From Gnetum montanum (lineage: Eukaryota > Streptophyta > Gnetopsida > Gnetales > Gnetaceae): a stretch of DNA of 62,000 nt. This document shows positions 1-12,105 of this stretch, one piece after another (position 1 is the stretch's first letter; each line of letters begins with the position of its first letter). Where the stretch lies: contig MNCI01002682.1 in assembly GCA_015680685.1 (NCBI GenBank), positions 352 through 62,351 on the forward strand, in the 5' to 3' direction. Both the position numbers and the translations under genes were made by a program. The notes below the pieces were generated by a model. That model ran no database searches and had not been told where the DNA came from. It saw only the letters and a list, made by a program, of their open reading frames with translations.

Positions 1-3000
1 TTCGGCGTGAGTGCAAGTTGTTCCCCCAGTTAGTTCCATGCATATTGGTGAGTGGCTCTCTTGATTAGCTATCAACCACTGGGTGTTTTCTTGTTGTGTG
101 ATTGCTACATACAAGCACCTTTGTATGTTAACCTCTAGTGCACACCGATTGCATGCAAGCAATGCTGAACATTCCTGTACGCAATCACACCCTGTATCAC
201 TGTATGTGATGCATGGAACTTTCTTCTTCTTGATCTTCCCACAAGTGTTTTCCTTAGATATTTCCAGGGAAAGATCACAGATTCCTAGGCATGCATTTAC
301 GGTACTTAGCCATGCCCTTCCCATTATTATTAGGAAGTCCCCTTTGTCATTGTTGACTTGTATTACTAGGAAATCAGCTGGGTATGACCAACCACACACA
401 GTGGTAACGATGTCCTCCACCAGTCCCAAGGGAATAGTGATGGATTGGTCAGCCAGCTCTAAGAAAATATTGTTCTTCTTTAGTGGAGGCAGGTTCCAAG
501 CTTTATACATTTCTTGCGATATCAAGTTGACTCCGGAACCTAAGTCCAGAAGAGCTTTACAAGGTTCATTCCCAGTGACTTGGAGATAAATCAATGGACT
601 TCCAGGATCAAAGAATTTCCTAGAAAGGTGGCCCTCCTTGATCCAATCAGTGACAGTATGTCTTAACATAACCATATGCGTTGAGCTCTATTTTTGGTTT
701 GAAGGGAGCTCTAAAGCCTTATTTGATGGAGAAGCATTTGGAGGCTCAACTGCTTGTGGTTGTGAGAGCCTGTTTGGACTGTTGGTTCTAAAGAAAGGTC
801 TTCTTCTTGTATGGTTGTCAGAACCAACAGCGGGTTGAAGGTTTACAGCTTTCGTAGCATTGCGTTGCTGTGGTTGAGTGGGGAGTTCCCTTTGCATTGC
901 TGAAGCGGGTGGTAATGGAGCAATTGGTGTAAGAGTTACGGGTGGATTTGGAGGATGGTATGCATGTGGTGTGTCTCTCCTAGGAGGAGTCCTATAGTAC
1001 TCCCAAGCTTGGTAGTGATGTTGTGGGGTCACGTGACCAATAGAGTTACTTGGAGAGATTGGTTGTTGCACGTAGTAGCCATATGGATTCGGTTGCCGGT
1101 AAGGGTATTGTTGCCTTGGCGATGGCATCCCCCATGACTGTGGGTATTTCCACTGCTAGTGTTGCTTGATAGGTTGTGGTGGAGTTCCACTTGGATAATA
1201 CGTTAAGGGTTGGTGGAACTACCTTGGGTTACCTTGAGGATAAGCTAACCGTTGAGGTGCTTGCCATTTGTTAAGTCGTGGGTTAAGTGCATACACCCTA
1301 GACTTTTGCAGATGTGAGATTATTGGGCAACATCCCTTAGGATGGTCATACTAGCATATCTCACATCCACTGTCATTGTCCATGTCAGAATCCACAACCT
1401 CTTCAGTGATGGTCATTTTACCCTTACCTTTGTTATGTGCATGGTCCAAATCCCTCATTTTCTTTCTATCATGGTCACTACTTCACTCCTTAGACTCCTC
1501 TACGATTTTTAGAATGGTTGCAAGTCTACTATCTAAGGAGTCCCACATTTGATCTACCTTTGCCGACACTTCCATTGTTAATTTTTGAAGCGGAAAGGTT
1601 TTCCTATTCACCATCTCTTAGAGTGGTGACTCATCCTCCGCCTCACAGAATCTTACTCCCCTTTTTTGAAGGGAAGGATCATGGTTATACACTTCCACGC
1701 TTTCTCTCTTACATAGCTCTCCTTATTCCTTAGCTACTTGCTCTAGAAATCTATGGATCTGATGGGACCTAACCTCAGATAATCTTCCTTGGGAATATAT
1801 TCCAAGGGTTCTCCTAGTTTCATGCCTAAGTCCATCTACAAGATGACATAGTTGATCCTGCTACGAGTAACCATGGCTTGGGCAACGATGTAACAGTGTA
1901 TAATAATGGCCCATGGTAGCATCCAAGGATTCATGAGTTCCCTGCTTCCATCCTTGGATTTGCTTTCGCAGGTTGGACACCCGGGAGTACGTTTGATACT
2001 TATAGTTAAATAGTTCTAGCATCGTACTTCACCTTCGAATGGATTCCAGTTCTAAGGACTGATACCAGCTTTCTACTTCTCTTACTAGTGTCCTTGGAAA
2101 CAACTTTAATTTTTTCCACTCATTCTCAATATTCTGCAAGGCACATGCATTGTGAAATGCCTGTAAATGGTTCTAAGGATTGGCATTGTATCCCCCCTCA
2201 AATTGTGGGATGTTATTCATGTCTAATCTCTTAATCCTGCTATCTTTCTGGTGCCTTGTAGGAATTATAATGACCTCCGTAATGTCTAACATGCTCTGGG
2301 TTGCAAGTAGGGGTTCTTTGTGGTCATTTCTCTCATAGCTTCTATGATGTCTACGCAGTTCCCTACTTTCCCTTCTTCCATGCCTTAATCTCTAGAGTGC
2401 CCTCATCCTCGCTCTTGACTCTCTTGTCAAGGTTTCTCACTTTGCTTACACTTATCCTCATGGTTAGGTTCCTTATGACTACATCTTGATGTTGAAGGAG
2501 AGGGTGAATGTCACGATGAAGGTGAAGAAGAAGGAGAACCATCGCCATGACGATGTTTCCTACCCTCTCTTCAGTGGTCTTGACCTCGATCGTGATGATG
2601 ATCAGAATGCTCACCCTTATCATGTGTTTGTGTTCCCTCGTTGAACACTTGGTGTTCGTGGGGATCAGAACCAAGGTTGTGAATCGTGGAGTGCAAGATC
2701 TGATACACCACCTCCTGACCATCGTTAGGAGGGGGAACATCATTTTGTGGAGAACCTATGAAAACAAGTATACCACCCTCAATTTCGTTTAAGATGGATG
2801 AAGCATTAGAGGGCCTTTGCCCTTCAAAGATGTGTGGTAACTCTTTTGCCAAAAGTCTTGTTGACACTGTGCTTTTGTGGGATGGTAGTCCCTTACATTG
2901 TAATTGCATGCAATGTACTCAGCGTATAATTATGACATGCCTATTCGTGCAAGGGCATGAAGGAGCATGTTGGGGGCTGCTCTATCTGGAGGCAACACTA

Positions 3001-3202
3001 TGTTACCCTCCAAGTTTCTCCAACGCAATTTTTCATCTTGATGGAAGACAAAGGTAAAGTCAGGTATATATTCATCGTGATGAATATATACCATACTGAA
3101 TTGTTAAGGAACTAGTGAATTTTGGTTATGTGTGTTGTGCCGTCGACTGTCTCTAGTGTTGGTCCTAGGTGGTGAAGTGCTTTTGTTCGAAGAAGAAAAT
3201 AT
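1..3202 (-). pseudogene. gag-protease polyprotein of E1, decayed
   Basis: Gag packages element RNA and the protease cleaves the polyprotein. The protein should begin at 3202, but the ATG of the sibling E5 (position 24798) is ATA here. A proline/glutamine-rich gag segment is readable at 1128-691. It ends in an in-frame TAG (688-690), and the same frame then continues to base 1. Just past it come the W-I-K-x-G-H-L motif and the protease active site D-L-G-S-G-V-N-L-I-S, so the protease Asp is intact. A protease beta-strand motif (F-L-I-I-M-G-R-A-W-L) and the start of the protease-RT linker follow. Another TAG lies near 1157 where E5 has a Gln codon. The region 1129-3202 is gag in mixed frames with many stops. 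Confidence 0.8.
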
Positions 3203-3329
3203 TTTAGCCTTGTTTGGTGTGCTATTTACCATTATGTTATTTTTCTCTTGATTAACCCTAAGGGTTCTTTCTAGCTCCCAACAATGTGAATGATTTCCTA
3301 TGTTCTACGTAGCGCACAAATAACTAAGT

Positions 3330-3346
3330 CCCCGGCAACGGTGCCA
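3330..3346 (-). other. E1 primer-binding site, tRNA-Asp type
   Basis: On the minus strand this reads TGGCACCGTTGCCGGGG, one base inside the LTR. It differs at one position from the TGGCGCCGTTGCCGGGG primer site I recall for Athila-type plant elements, complementary to the 3' end of tRNA-Asp. The G to A change fits loss of a CpG. It fixes the direction of transcription as minus and marks 3348-4127 as the 5' LTR. Confidence 0.8.
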
Positions 3347-3347
3347 A

Positions 3348-4127
3348 TGATGAGTGGCAAGGTACCCCTACACTCAACCATACGAATACGAGTGTCTCAC
3401 AGACGATCCAGTCGAACTCCAAGGACTAAGTACTTATGCGCCTTAATGGAACACTTAAGGTTAATCAATCGTTGTCTTCCTAGACTTACTTGTATTGTCA
3501 CAGTTGTATGGTTAAGTAAGTCAAAGGTATATGATTTTTATGTCTTTTATCTTTTTAATGCCTATGCTAATAGGGAGAGGGTGAAGAGACTAAGTGACTA
3601 ACTTATATTAACTATTCACTAACTAGATTCTAATTTTCCTAGCAACAGTATCCGTCCCCACTTGCTACACACACCCTAAACCAGTGCAACGCTACTAGGA
3701 TTACCAAACGCTACTCATTACTGGGTTACCAAGCATTACACACATGCTCAAAGCAGTCCTACTGAATGCACTTAACTAGGAGAGTCAAGGGTTCAAAGAG
3801 ATTAATTATCTAAGAAAGCATTTAAACATTTAACAGTAATTAAATCCTATTTAGCTTAGTTCATATGCTGCAAGGTTTATCAGAAAGTTTGTCTTTATTG
3901 TTGTACACAAATGTGTGCTTAGGTACAATTTGCTCGAATAAAGATCCGTTCACTTTGAGACTCCTACTGCGGGCACATGGAAATTATTCTAACTCTAGAA
4001 TGGTAAAACTGTTATAGTTTGGCTAAGGGTCTAGATCTAGATGAGTGAACAAAGGAAAGCCGCCTCTTATTTATAGAACTGGCGATGGGCTGCGATATCG
4101 TGGCTGATGCGATATCACGGCTCATCA
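3348..4127 (-). repeat. E1 5' LTR (780 bp)
   Basis: The ends are TGATGAG (3348) and CTCATCA (4121-4127), a 7-bp inverted repeat with TG...CA termini. On the minus strand a TATA box (CTATAAATAAGAG) lies at about 4064-4076. An AATAAAG-type signal lies in the CTTTATT stretch near 3892. U3 begins with two GATATC-centred palindromes (about 4092-4119), also seen in the E5 LTR and the solo LTR at 52.9 kb. The LTR is clearly alignable with the E5 LTR at 24943-25739. Confidence 0.85.
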
Positions 4128-4617
4128 ACAATTAACATTTTTTCTAGAAACTTAAATACTATAATTTAAGAAAATGTTATAACTATTGTTATCATGAAGG
4201 CCATGTTATTTGGATTTATCCTCTTCTTAATAAAACAAAAAGTTATTTATGAACAAAAAAAATAACAATTTTCAAAAAAGGTAAATAATGGTAATTTTTA
4301 GTAAGCACACATGAAATATTCTTCAACAAGTTTTTAACCTTTTACTAATCCTTTTGAATTTGAAGGTGTTGGTAAACTCTTTATATCTAAATGAGATTCC
4401 TATTTAGAAAAAAAAAGACCTTTTTACTAGGGACTAGTAACACAAGTGTAAATACAAAAGGATTCCATTTAGTAAAATGAAAAAAGAAGAGGATTATAGA
4501 TATTGATTTTAATTCAAATATCTCTATACTTCTAGTACGGTTTTAATTGTTCTATTATTAGACAATTTTTTTTTCACCTATTAGTGACATGGACTGTGAG
4601 ATAAATTGTGAGGTTGA
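4128..4617. other. AT-rich spacer, no gene seen
   Basis: Very AT-rich DNA with A and T runs and no open frame of note. It separates the outer end of the E1 LTR from the point where E2 breaks off inside RT. Confidence 0.5.
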
Positions 4618-7600
4618 AAATTTAACAACCTAAAGTCAATGCAAACCTGTCATTTTCCATCCCTCTTTGGGACAATTATGAGTGGGCTAACCCACTTACT
4701 ATCCACAATTGGATAGATGAACCTTGCCTTGAGGATTTGCTCTATCTCCTCCTTAATGATTTTCTTTAATCTTGGGTTTATCCACCTCTTCAGCTGTCTT
4801 CTAGGCTTCATGGTCGGGTCAATGTAGATGCGATGCTAGCATATCCTTAGATCAATTTTTGTTAGTTCTAGATATGATCAAGCGAAAGCTGTTGACCATT
4901 TATTCACCACTTTCAAAAACTTTTCTTTTTGTTTAGGAGCAAGTTTGGCATTAATGATGACTAGTTTACCATTCATTAAAAATGCATACTTCATATCGAC
5001 CAGCAAAGCTTTTAGCTCTAATGGCTCCTGCTTGAAGTGATTAAGGATTTCCAACTTTCCCCAACAAGTATCATCATCTTCATTAAAGAGTTGGGAAGGA
5101 ACTTGTTTAATTTTGTTCATGCCTTTAACATATGCACATGTTGGGCTCTCAATTGGCTCCATGCATATTGTGCTGCTATCTGAATTAGCCATCAGCCACT
5201 GGGTGCCCTCTTGCTTTGTGGGTGCTGCATACAAACACCTTTGAATGTTAATTTCTTGTGCACACTGATTACATGCCTTAATATATGTGCTCTTGATTGA
5301 CAAAATCCTTTGCACGCAATTGCACCCATTATCACTGTACGCAATGCATGGAATATGCTTCTTTCAATTTTTCCTAGCTCATTTTCCTTGGATATTTCTA
5401 GAGATAGGTCCCTTATACTCATTCGCACATCAACCGTGCTTAACCAAGCCCTTCACATAATGATGGGAAAGTCACTTTTGCAGTTGTCCACCTTGATTAC
5501 CAGAAAATCAGTAGGATAGGACCACCCACAAACTATGTTCATAATGTCTTTTACTAATTACAAAGGGACAGTAATCGACTGATCTATTAATTCTAAATGA
5601 ATGTTGCTCTTCTTAAGAGATTGTAGGTTATAGGCCTTGTACATATCATGGAAAATAAGGTTAACTCTAGAACCAAAGACAAGAAGAGCTTTGAAAGGCT
5701 CCTGTCCAGCAATCTGTAGATAGATGAGTGGATTGCCTAGGTCAGATATTTTTGTAGGAAGATTTCCAACCTTAATCTAGTCAAAAATAGCATGAGTTAG
5801 CATTATAATGTGAATCCTAGGCAGCACTTGGTTTGAAGGACACTTGAAGGTATCTGATGCAAAGGATATGAGTGCTAGAGATGCAAGGTGATCAGCTGGA
5901 GTAGGTTATGAAGGCTGGAGAGGATTGCTAGGGTAGAAGAAAGGTCATTTCCTTCATCGATTATTCAGACCACTTAGTTGAAAAACTGGTTGTGAGTGTA
6001 CAGCCCTTGTAGCATTTCATTGTTGTAGCTATGAAGGAATCTCACCTACATAGACAGAGTAGGAAGTAATTAAGTTGAAGGTGGAGGTGTACGTATAAAG
6101 GGATGTGAAGGATGATAAGGATATGAATATGGGTTTTTCCCTCAAGTAGATGATGAATGTGTTCGGTGGTACTTTGAAGGGTAATAGTGATGCTGGAATG
6201 ATGCATGACTTGTTTAATTTCTAGGGGAGACGGGCTACTAAACATAGTACCCATATGGATCTAGTTGCCTATAAGGGTACTGTTGCCTTGGCGGTGGCAT
6301 TCCCCACAATTGTGATTGATACCACTATTGGTACTATTCATAAGGTTGTGGAGGAGTTCCAATTGGGTAGTAAGATTGTTGTTGTTGGTGGAACTATCTT
6401 GGACTGCCTTGAGGGTAAGGTAATCATCTTGGATCTTTCCTATGTGCTAGGTGAGGATTCAATGCATACACTCTAGACTCTTGTAAGTGTGACACCACAA
6501 GGCAACATCCCTTTGGATGTTCGTATTGGCAAATTTCACATTCAATTTCATCATCAAAGTCAAACTCCATAACTTTGTCTACTATAGCAAATTTTCCCTT
6601 ACCTCTTTAGTAGGCACGTTCAACTTCTTTTGGCCTCCTACGATTTCAATCACTATTTTGCTCTTTAGATTCTTCAGCAATCTTCAAAGTGATTTGAAAT
6701 TTTTCATCCAAAGAATCCCATAACCTGTCAACCTTAGCTAAAATATCATAAATAGATTTTTGGATGGGCAAGGCCTTTTTATTCACCACTTCATCAAGTG
6801 GTGATTCCTCCTCATCACAAAATTAGACCTCTTGTTTTCTAATGGAAGGATCCCTATTATACTCTTTAGCACTTTCCCTTTTTCGTAGCTCACCTTCTTT
6901 TTTTACTACCTGCTCAATTAACCTTTGGATTTGATGAGCTCTCATTTCAGACAACCTTCCTTGGGCATACATGCCAAGGGTTCTTCTTGTTTCTGCTCTA
7001 AGCCCATCTATGATGTGGCAAAGTTGTTCCCTCTAAGAGTAACCATGGCCAGGGCATCGATGTAAGAGTGAATAATATCAACCCATGATGGCATCCAAAG
7101 GGTCATGTGCTCCTTTTTTCCATCCTTGGATTTTCCTTCTCAAATTAGACACTCTGGAGTACATGTGGTATTTGTCATTGAATAGTTCTAACATGGTACT
7201 CCATTTGTGAATAGATTTTGGCTCTAAGAACTAGTACCAGCTTTCAACTTCCTTAATGAGTGTCCTTGGGAAAAGCTTGAGTTCTTGCTACTCATTCTCT
7301 ATGTTCTATAAGGCATAGGCATCTTGAAAAGCTTATAGATGTGTCTGCAGATCATAATTGTATCCCCCTTCAAATCTCAGGATATTGTTCATATCTAGGT
7401 GCTTGATCCGACTATCCTTCATATGCCTCATTGGGATTTTCACTACATCTACAATGTTGAGCATACCTTGAGTCACCAATAAAGGTTCATCATGATCACT
7501 GTGTTGATGATGCCAATGATGGTTTCGACCACACTTTGATTTTGGTGGCCTTCATAGTCATTGTTATTTCATTGATCACCTTCATCATGGTCGTTTCGAT

Positions 7601-8475
7601 GGTAGCTTCCATGAAAACCATCAGATGAAGAGAAGTGTTTAGAATTGGATGAAGATGATGAAGAGGAAGATGGACTACCACCACCACTACAGTGTCCACC
7701 ACCACTCTTACACTTATTATGATCACCATCTTTAGATCCCTTGTTGTTGCGATGTTTACCCAGCAGCGGACAATCCGTTGTCGAAAATCCGCTTTTTGAT
7801 TGAGATTCATCTAAACCAATTGACTTCCTCTATGGGTAGGAAAGTGGCAAGAGAGTGGTTTTCACCTCTACCTGGGCCCGAGGACCCCCTCGGTAGGGAG
7901 CCATTATCCAACCCTAGTTGTTTGGAAGAGCAACTGTGCATGTTCTATCCTACTATCACTCTTGGCTATCACTCTTTCCTGATCCCAGTTTATGAATAGT
8001 TGATCACAAGGTTAGGTTCACACCCTCACCATCAATAGCAGGGGGTGGAGAATCTTTATGTTGAGAACCTTCCAAGGGAGCATCCTCATTGTTATCTTGA
8101 TCTAGTAGGAACAACAGATTAGTGTAATGTTTTCCCTTTGTAGTTTCACAAAGTTTCTCCTGACGTTGATCTCATTTATGTTGTGCTTTAGTGAAATAGT
8201 AGTTCTGAGTGTCATATCCATCCACAACATATTCTTCGTGAAGATCTACTATGCCCAAATTCTTAAGAGTTTTGAATAGCATCCTGGGCACAAATTGATC
8301 GGGAGGCAAGACAACGTTGCCCTCCATATCACGCCATCACATCTATTCATCATGATGTAGGATGAAGGTGAAATTTGGTACAAACTCATCTAGATGAGTG
8401 TATACTACCTTGCATTCTTGTGGGATTGGTGGTTTGGTATCTTCAAGCTTGCAAGAAGAAGAAGAGATTTTGCAA
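4618..8475 (-). pseudogene. gag-protease-RT remnant of E2
   Basis: The gag part (about 8475-5780) is in several frames with many stops. The protease region near 5680 reads V-F-G-S-R-V-N-L where E1 has D-L-G-S-G-V-N-L, so the catalytic Asp is lost. An open stretch (5315-4878) carries the conserved Athila linker: a motif like K-Y-A-F-L, then L-V-I-I-N-A-K-L, then a segment before RT like K-V-V-N-K-W. RT begins beyond 4860 with a block containing K-x-I-I-K-E-E-I and P-K-R-D-G-K-stop-Q-V-C-I-D-F-R, then ends. The RT catalytic core is absent. This copy cannot encode working enzymes. Confidence 0.8.
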
Positions 8476-8606
8476 AACAAAAATAAAATTGTTAGTGTGA
8501 TTTTATAATTTTATGTATAGTGGGAATGATATTAACCTTTAGGTTCAGACAACGATATTAGTGATATTCACTTAAACCTACATAGCGCATGTTCCACGAA
8601 AAAATT

Positions 8607-8623
8607 CCCTAGCAATTGGGCTA
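8607..8623 (-). other. E2 primer-binding site, decayed
   Basis: The minus strand reads TAGCCCAATTGCTAGGG, one base from the LTR. It aligns with the E1 site with several changes, including TGG to TAG at its start. Confidence 0.6.
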
Positions 8624-8624
8624 A

Positions 8625-8947
8625 TGATGAGCGACGTGGTACCCCTACATCCAACCATATGAATCACAAAGCATTCACGTGTGATCTGGTTGAATTCTAT
8701 GGACTTTATCATTTCCAGTGCACTAGCCCTTTAGGAAGTGAACCTAGTCTTCAGGTCAATTATTGTCTTCCCAATTACACTTGTGATGTTCGTTGGTATG
8801 GTTAAGTGTAACTAAGGCATTCAATTTTTATCATTTTTTATGTTTTATAGTTGGGTGCTTGAATTATAGATAAAAAGGAATTTGATTAACTAATCTAAAT
8901 TAACTAATCATTTAACTAACCCTAACATAAGTATTCATTCCCACTTT
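8625..8947 (-). repeat. E2 5' LTR, truncated
   Basis: Starts with TGATGAG at 8625 and aligns closely with the inner end of the E3 LTR read in reverse (10365 down to about 10045). It breaks off just after CATTCCCACTTT, where the E3 LTR continues. The two LTR pieces form an inverted repeat around the E2/E3 junction. Confidence 0.75.
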
Positions 8948-10365
8948 TTGTGCCTGTTCCAACCCACATTAGGGAAGCTGCATGGATGGTGCATGATCCT
9001 AGGAGTAAGGAGGAGAAAATGAAAGCATGGTTGGGTGCTTTCTGCTTCCTACTTGAAGTTGCAGTACTAGTAGGAAAATTGTAGCCACCTCAACCATTGC
9101 TAGTGCATGAAGCCAATAAAGGTCCCTCAAAGCCTCAAGAACCACAACCCCTTGGGACTGTTTGATCTTCTCCAACAAGCTTCACACCATCAAGGAACGT
9201 GTTGTCTAATTTTTTTTTATTTTTTTTTTAAGAGTTGAATCATGATGTTCAATTTTGTGTCCTAAACATCTTTGTTTTTTTTTTTCTAATGTGTTGAATC
9301 ATACACCTAGGCACTTCATTTTTTGTCAAGTCAATCAATTTGTTTTGTTGAAGAAAAGTTAGTCAATAATCCCATGCCTTTCCAATTTTGTAAAAGAATT
9401 CAAGGATGAGTTTTCATTTAGTCATGGGGGTATGATGAGTCGTTGTTGGTTGACTATGTTAATGAGGCCTCATCAATGCAGTCGACTAAATCAACGAGGC
9501 CTCGTCGACACATCTTATCCTGCATTGACAAGGCCCTATTAACGTAGTGTCTATCCATCACCTATAAATACATGCCTACCAGTTGCATTTAAGGCAATCC
9601 AGATTTCAGTAGTAGCAAAGCTCTTGCATTTTTTTCATTTGAAAGTTAGAATTTTTTCCCTTGAGTACCCACAACAAGAGTCATTGAGTGTATAGATCTT
9701 TATTCAAGCATTGTTGTACCTAAACATGACAGTGTGTGCGGCAATAAAGACGAGCTTTCTGATAAACCTTGTAGCACTTTAGATAGATTAGCTATTTTAT
9801 TTATGCATTTACTATTTCTAATTATTTATTAAATTTTTTTAATTAATTATCAATTATTTTCTAATTACTATGTTATATAAGCAATTAAGTCAAATAGATT
9901 ACACACATAAGTATGACTGCTTCGAGCATGACGTGTATTCGCTTGGTAATTCTAGTAGTGTTATTTCTTGGTACACCCAATAGCATAGTGCTTAGTTTCC
10001 CAGTAGTGGATACGTGGGTTTAGGATGTGCATGGAAAGTGGGAATGGATACTTATGTTAGGATTAGTTAAATGATTAGTTAATTAGTTAATTTGGATTAG
10101 TTAATCAAATTCCTTTTTATCCATAATTCAAGCACCCATCTATAAAACATAAAAAATGATAAAAATCGAATGCCTCAGTTACACTTAACCATACCAACGA
10201 ACATCACAAGTGTAATTGGAAAGATAATGATTGAGCTTAAGGCTAGGTCCACTTCCTAAAGGGCTAGTGCACTGGAAATGATAAAGTCTGCGGAATTCAA
10301 CTAGATCATGCATGAACGCTTTGTGATTCGTATGGTTGGACGTAGGGGTACCTCACTACTCATTA
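8948..10365 (+). mobile_element. E3: 3' end of an Athila-type element (accessory ORF tail, polypurine tract, LTR)
   Basis: Bases 8972-9165 match the C-terminal end of the accessory ORF of E6 (45.4-45.6 kb). Readable motifs are W-M-V-H-D-P-R-S-K-E-E-K, W-L-G-A-F-C-F-L-L, and a tail rich in Pro and Gln (P-P-Q-P, K-P-Q-E-P-Q-P). An untranslated stretch and the tract CATGGGGGTA (about 9424-9432) follow, then a complete LTR. Everything upstream in the element is missing. Confidence 0.75.
9433..10365 (+). repeat. E3 3' LTR (933 bp)
   Basis: Starts TGATGAG directly after the GGGGGTA polypurine tract and ends CTCATTA. A TATA box (CTATAAATACATGCC) lies near 9560-9574, with AATAAAG further down. U3 carries short GTCGACTAA/GAGGCCTCG motifs. 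It is the same subfamily as the E2 LTR, from which it differs at a modest number of positions by eye. Confidence 0.8.
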
Positions 10366-10689
10366 GTGTGTTCAAGCTTAGTACATGTCAAATATTATTA
10401 TTTTCTTCTTTCTATTTATCATATGAGCACATGGAATTTTGCTACTTGTGTGCTCCAAAAAATTATATTTCTAATTTTTTTAGAAAAAATATTGCTATTC
10501 ATAGTAGGGAGACTAATACTATGATTATAATTTTACATTTATTTTAGCCCCTTCTTTTTCTTCTCCCAATCTTAGACTTGATTACCAAAACTTTAGGTTC
10601 TCAATCTCCAACACATATTTGATTGCTAAAAATTCAAACTCTACTTTCAAAATTTGTTTGCCCAATTCTAAATGCCTAAAAATAGAGGA

Positions 10690-12105
10690 AAACATTGACT
10701 AATTGTCCTATGAAAAACCAATCCTAACTATTGCAACTCTCTCCATATATGATGTGATCTAATTCTTGTATAACATGTATGATACACTTCACATGCATAG
10801 TTACTTCTTTCATTTGAATGATAGAAATATTGCATCTTAGAAGGCTAGAGGTATCCTTGGGGTAAAAAACTTAAATGTTTTGTACATTTTTTCATAGTTA
10901 GATTTTCCTTTTATGCAAGTAAATATTTTTTTTAATATGCTAACCCCATTTACTTATCAACAATTATATTTTTTATTTATGTAAAGAAAAGATAGAAAAT
11001 ATATGTGTGATCATATATGTTTATTCGTTTTCTATAAAATTAACCCATATGAATTATGGTTAGAATCCCTATAGACCCTAGAATAAGCAATTCACCTAAA
11101 CTCATTATTAGTAATTAGGTGGATGATGCATTTGATTGGTATGCATTGTATGAAGCATGTAGTATTTTTAGGGATCTTTAGTTAATCATTTTAATAATCA
11201 TATTTTCATCCCCATATCTTGAAAGGATGGGTTGCATTGTTTATTTATTTTGCGTACATCATGCACTAAATATGGAGATAAGCACTACTATCCAACCCTA
11301 CCTATGCATATGCTTATTTTAGTTTAATATCCTAAGCCATTGGACCCAAGGGGAGTGAGTTTCATAACAGTTGAAGGTTTTCAATGATGTAGGAATCATT
11401 CATAAGTATGTACCCACCTCACCTACAATCCCTAGTCACCTATCTTGGAGGTATATCACGGTGTAGTCAAAAAATGATGGTTGAGCCAAGCCTTGTTTAT
11501 GTAGTTTAGAACCCAAAGATAAACTAACTCATGGTTGGTTGGTAACTAGATTCTTTGAGTTGGGTGGCCCTCAATGTGGGAATGCAATGCCACATTACAT
11601 GGGCAAATTTGTTGAAACCTATATTTTTGATTCCCACCCATTTTTAAGTCTATTATAGATTAAATGATCTTGGAAGGTGGAAACATAGTGAAGGACTAGG
11701 AGTACATCTAACCACATTTGTTGGTGCTTCTTGTAAAATAAACTTGAAACAGGTAAGTCACACAAATGTTTGATGTTTTCTAGCTTTGAAAATGATGCAA
11801 AGTGTTAGTAATCACCTTGGACAAAGCTAGTTTTTAAGGTATCATAGTACTACTAAAGATAGGTGATATACTACAAATGCATCAATCCTTAGAATTATGA
11901 GAAGTGATAAAGTCTCATCTTGTCAACATCTTGTTAAGTTTAATAAGCAAAGGAGGTATGTAGGCCCTATAATCATCCCATCATTATGAGTCATATCTTT
12001 ATTAGTCACTAACGTAAGTATAATTCCATGTGTTTTTAGAGGCTTTGAAAAGAAAAAAATTGTATTAATTTTAGAGGATGGTTATTAGGGGTCCTATATT
12101 TGCGA
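10690..12105. repeat. Unclassified interspersed repeat X
   Basis: This stretch aligns over about 1.4 kb with the reverse complement of repeat Y (60565-62000). Shared blocks include GGTTGCATTGTTTATTTATT, CCAACCCTA...ATGCATATGCTTA, AATGTGGGAATGC and GGTATCATAGTACT. It has no long open frame, no recognised protein motif and no termini I can define. It could be part of a large non-coding LTR or of a non-autonomous element. Confidence 0.65.

Larger units (their letters stand above)
1..4127 (-). mobile_element. E1: 5' part of an Athila-type Ty3/Gypsy retrotransposon
   Basis: Read on the minus strand, the order is LTR (3348-4127), tRNA-Asp-type primer site, gag, then aspartic protease, which runs off the left edge. 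The LTR has inverted ends TGATGAG/CTCATCA. The gag and protease sequences closely resemble those of E5 (22.1-24.8 kb) and, less closely, E6 (34.7-37.9 kb). The second LTR and the target duplication are outside the window, so integrity cannot be judged. The coding region has stops and a lost start codon, so this copy is not autonomous. Assignment to Athila rests on the primer site, the D-L-G-x-x-V-N-L protease motif and the family's shared pol in E6. Confidence 0.85.
4618..8947 (-). mobile_element. E2: Athila-type fragment (partial LTR, gag, protease, start of RT)
   Basis: On the minus strand the order is a partial LTR (8625-8947), primer site, gag, protease, the protease-RT linker and the first part of reverse transcriptase. 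Similarity stops at about 4618, just after the motif V-C-I-D-F-R-L-L-N. The LTR is cut at about 8947, where it meets the oppositely oriented E3. Both ends are therefore broken and no target duplication can be assigned. Confidence 0.8.

Noticed and set aside
83-589. Plus-strand open frame of 168 codons
   Set aside because: It is antisense to the E1 protease, which has family motifs on the minus strand; the plus-strand translation has none.
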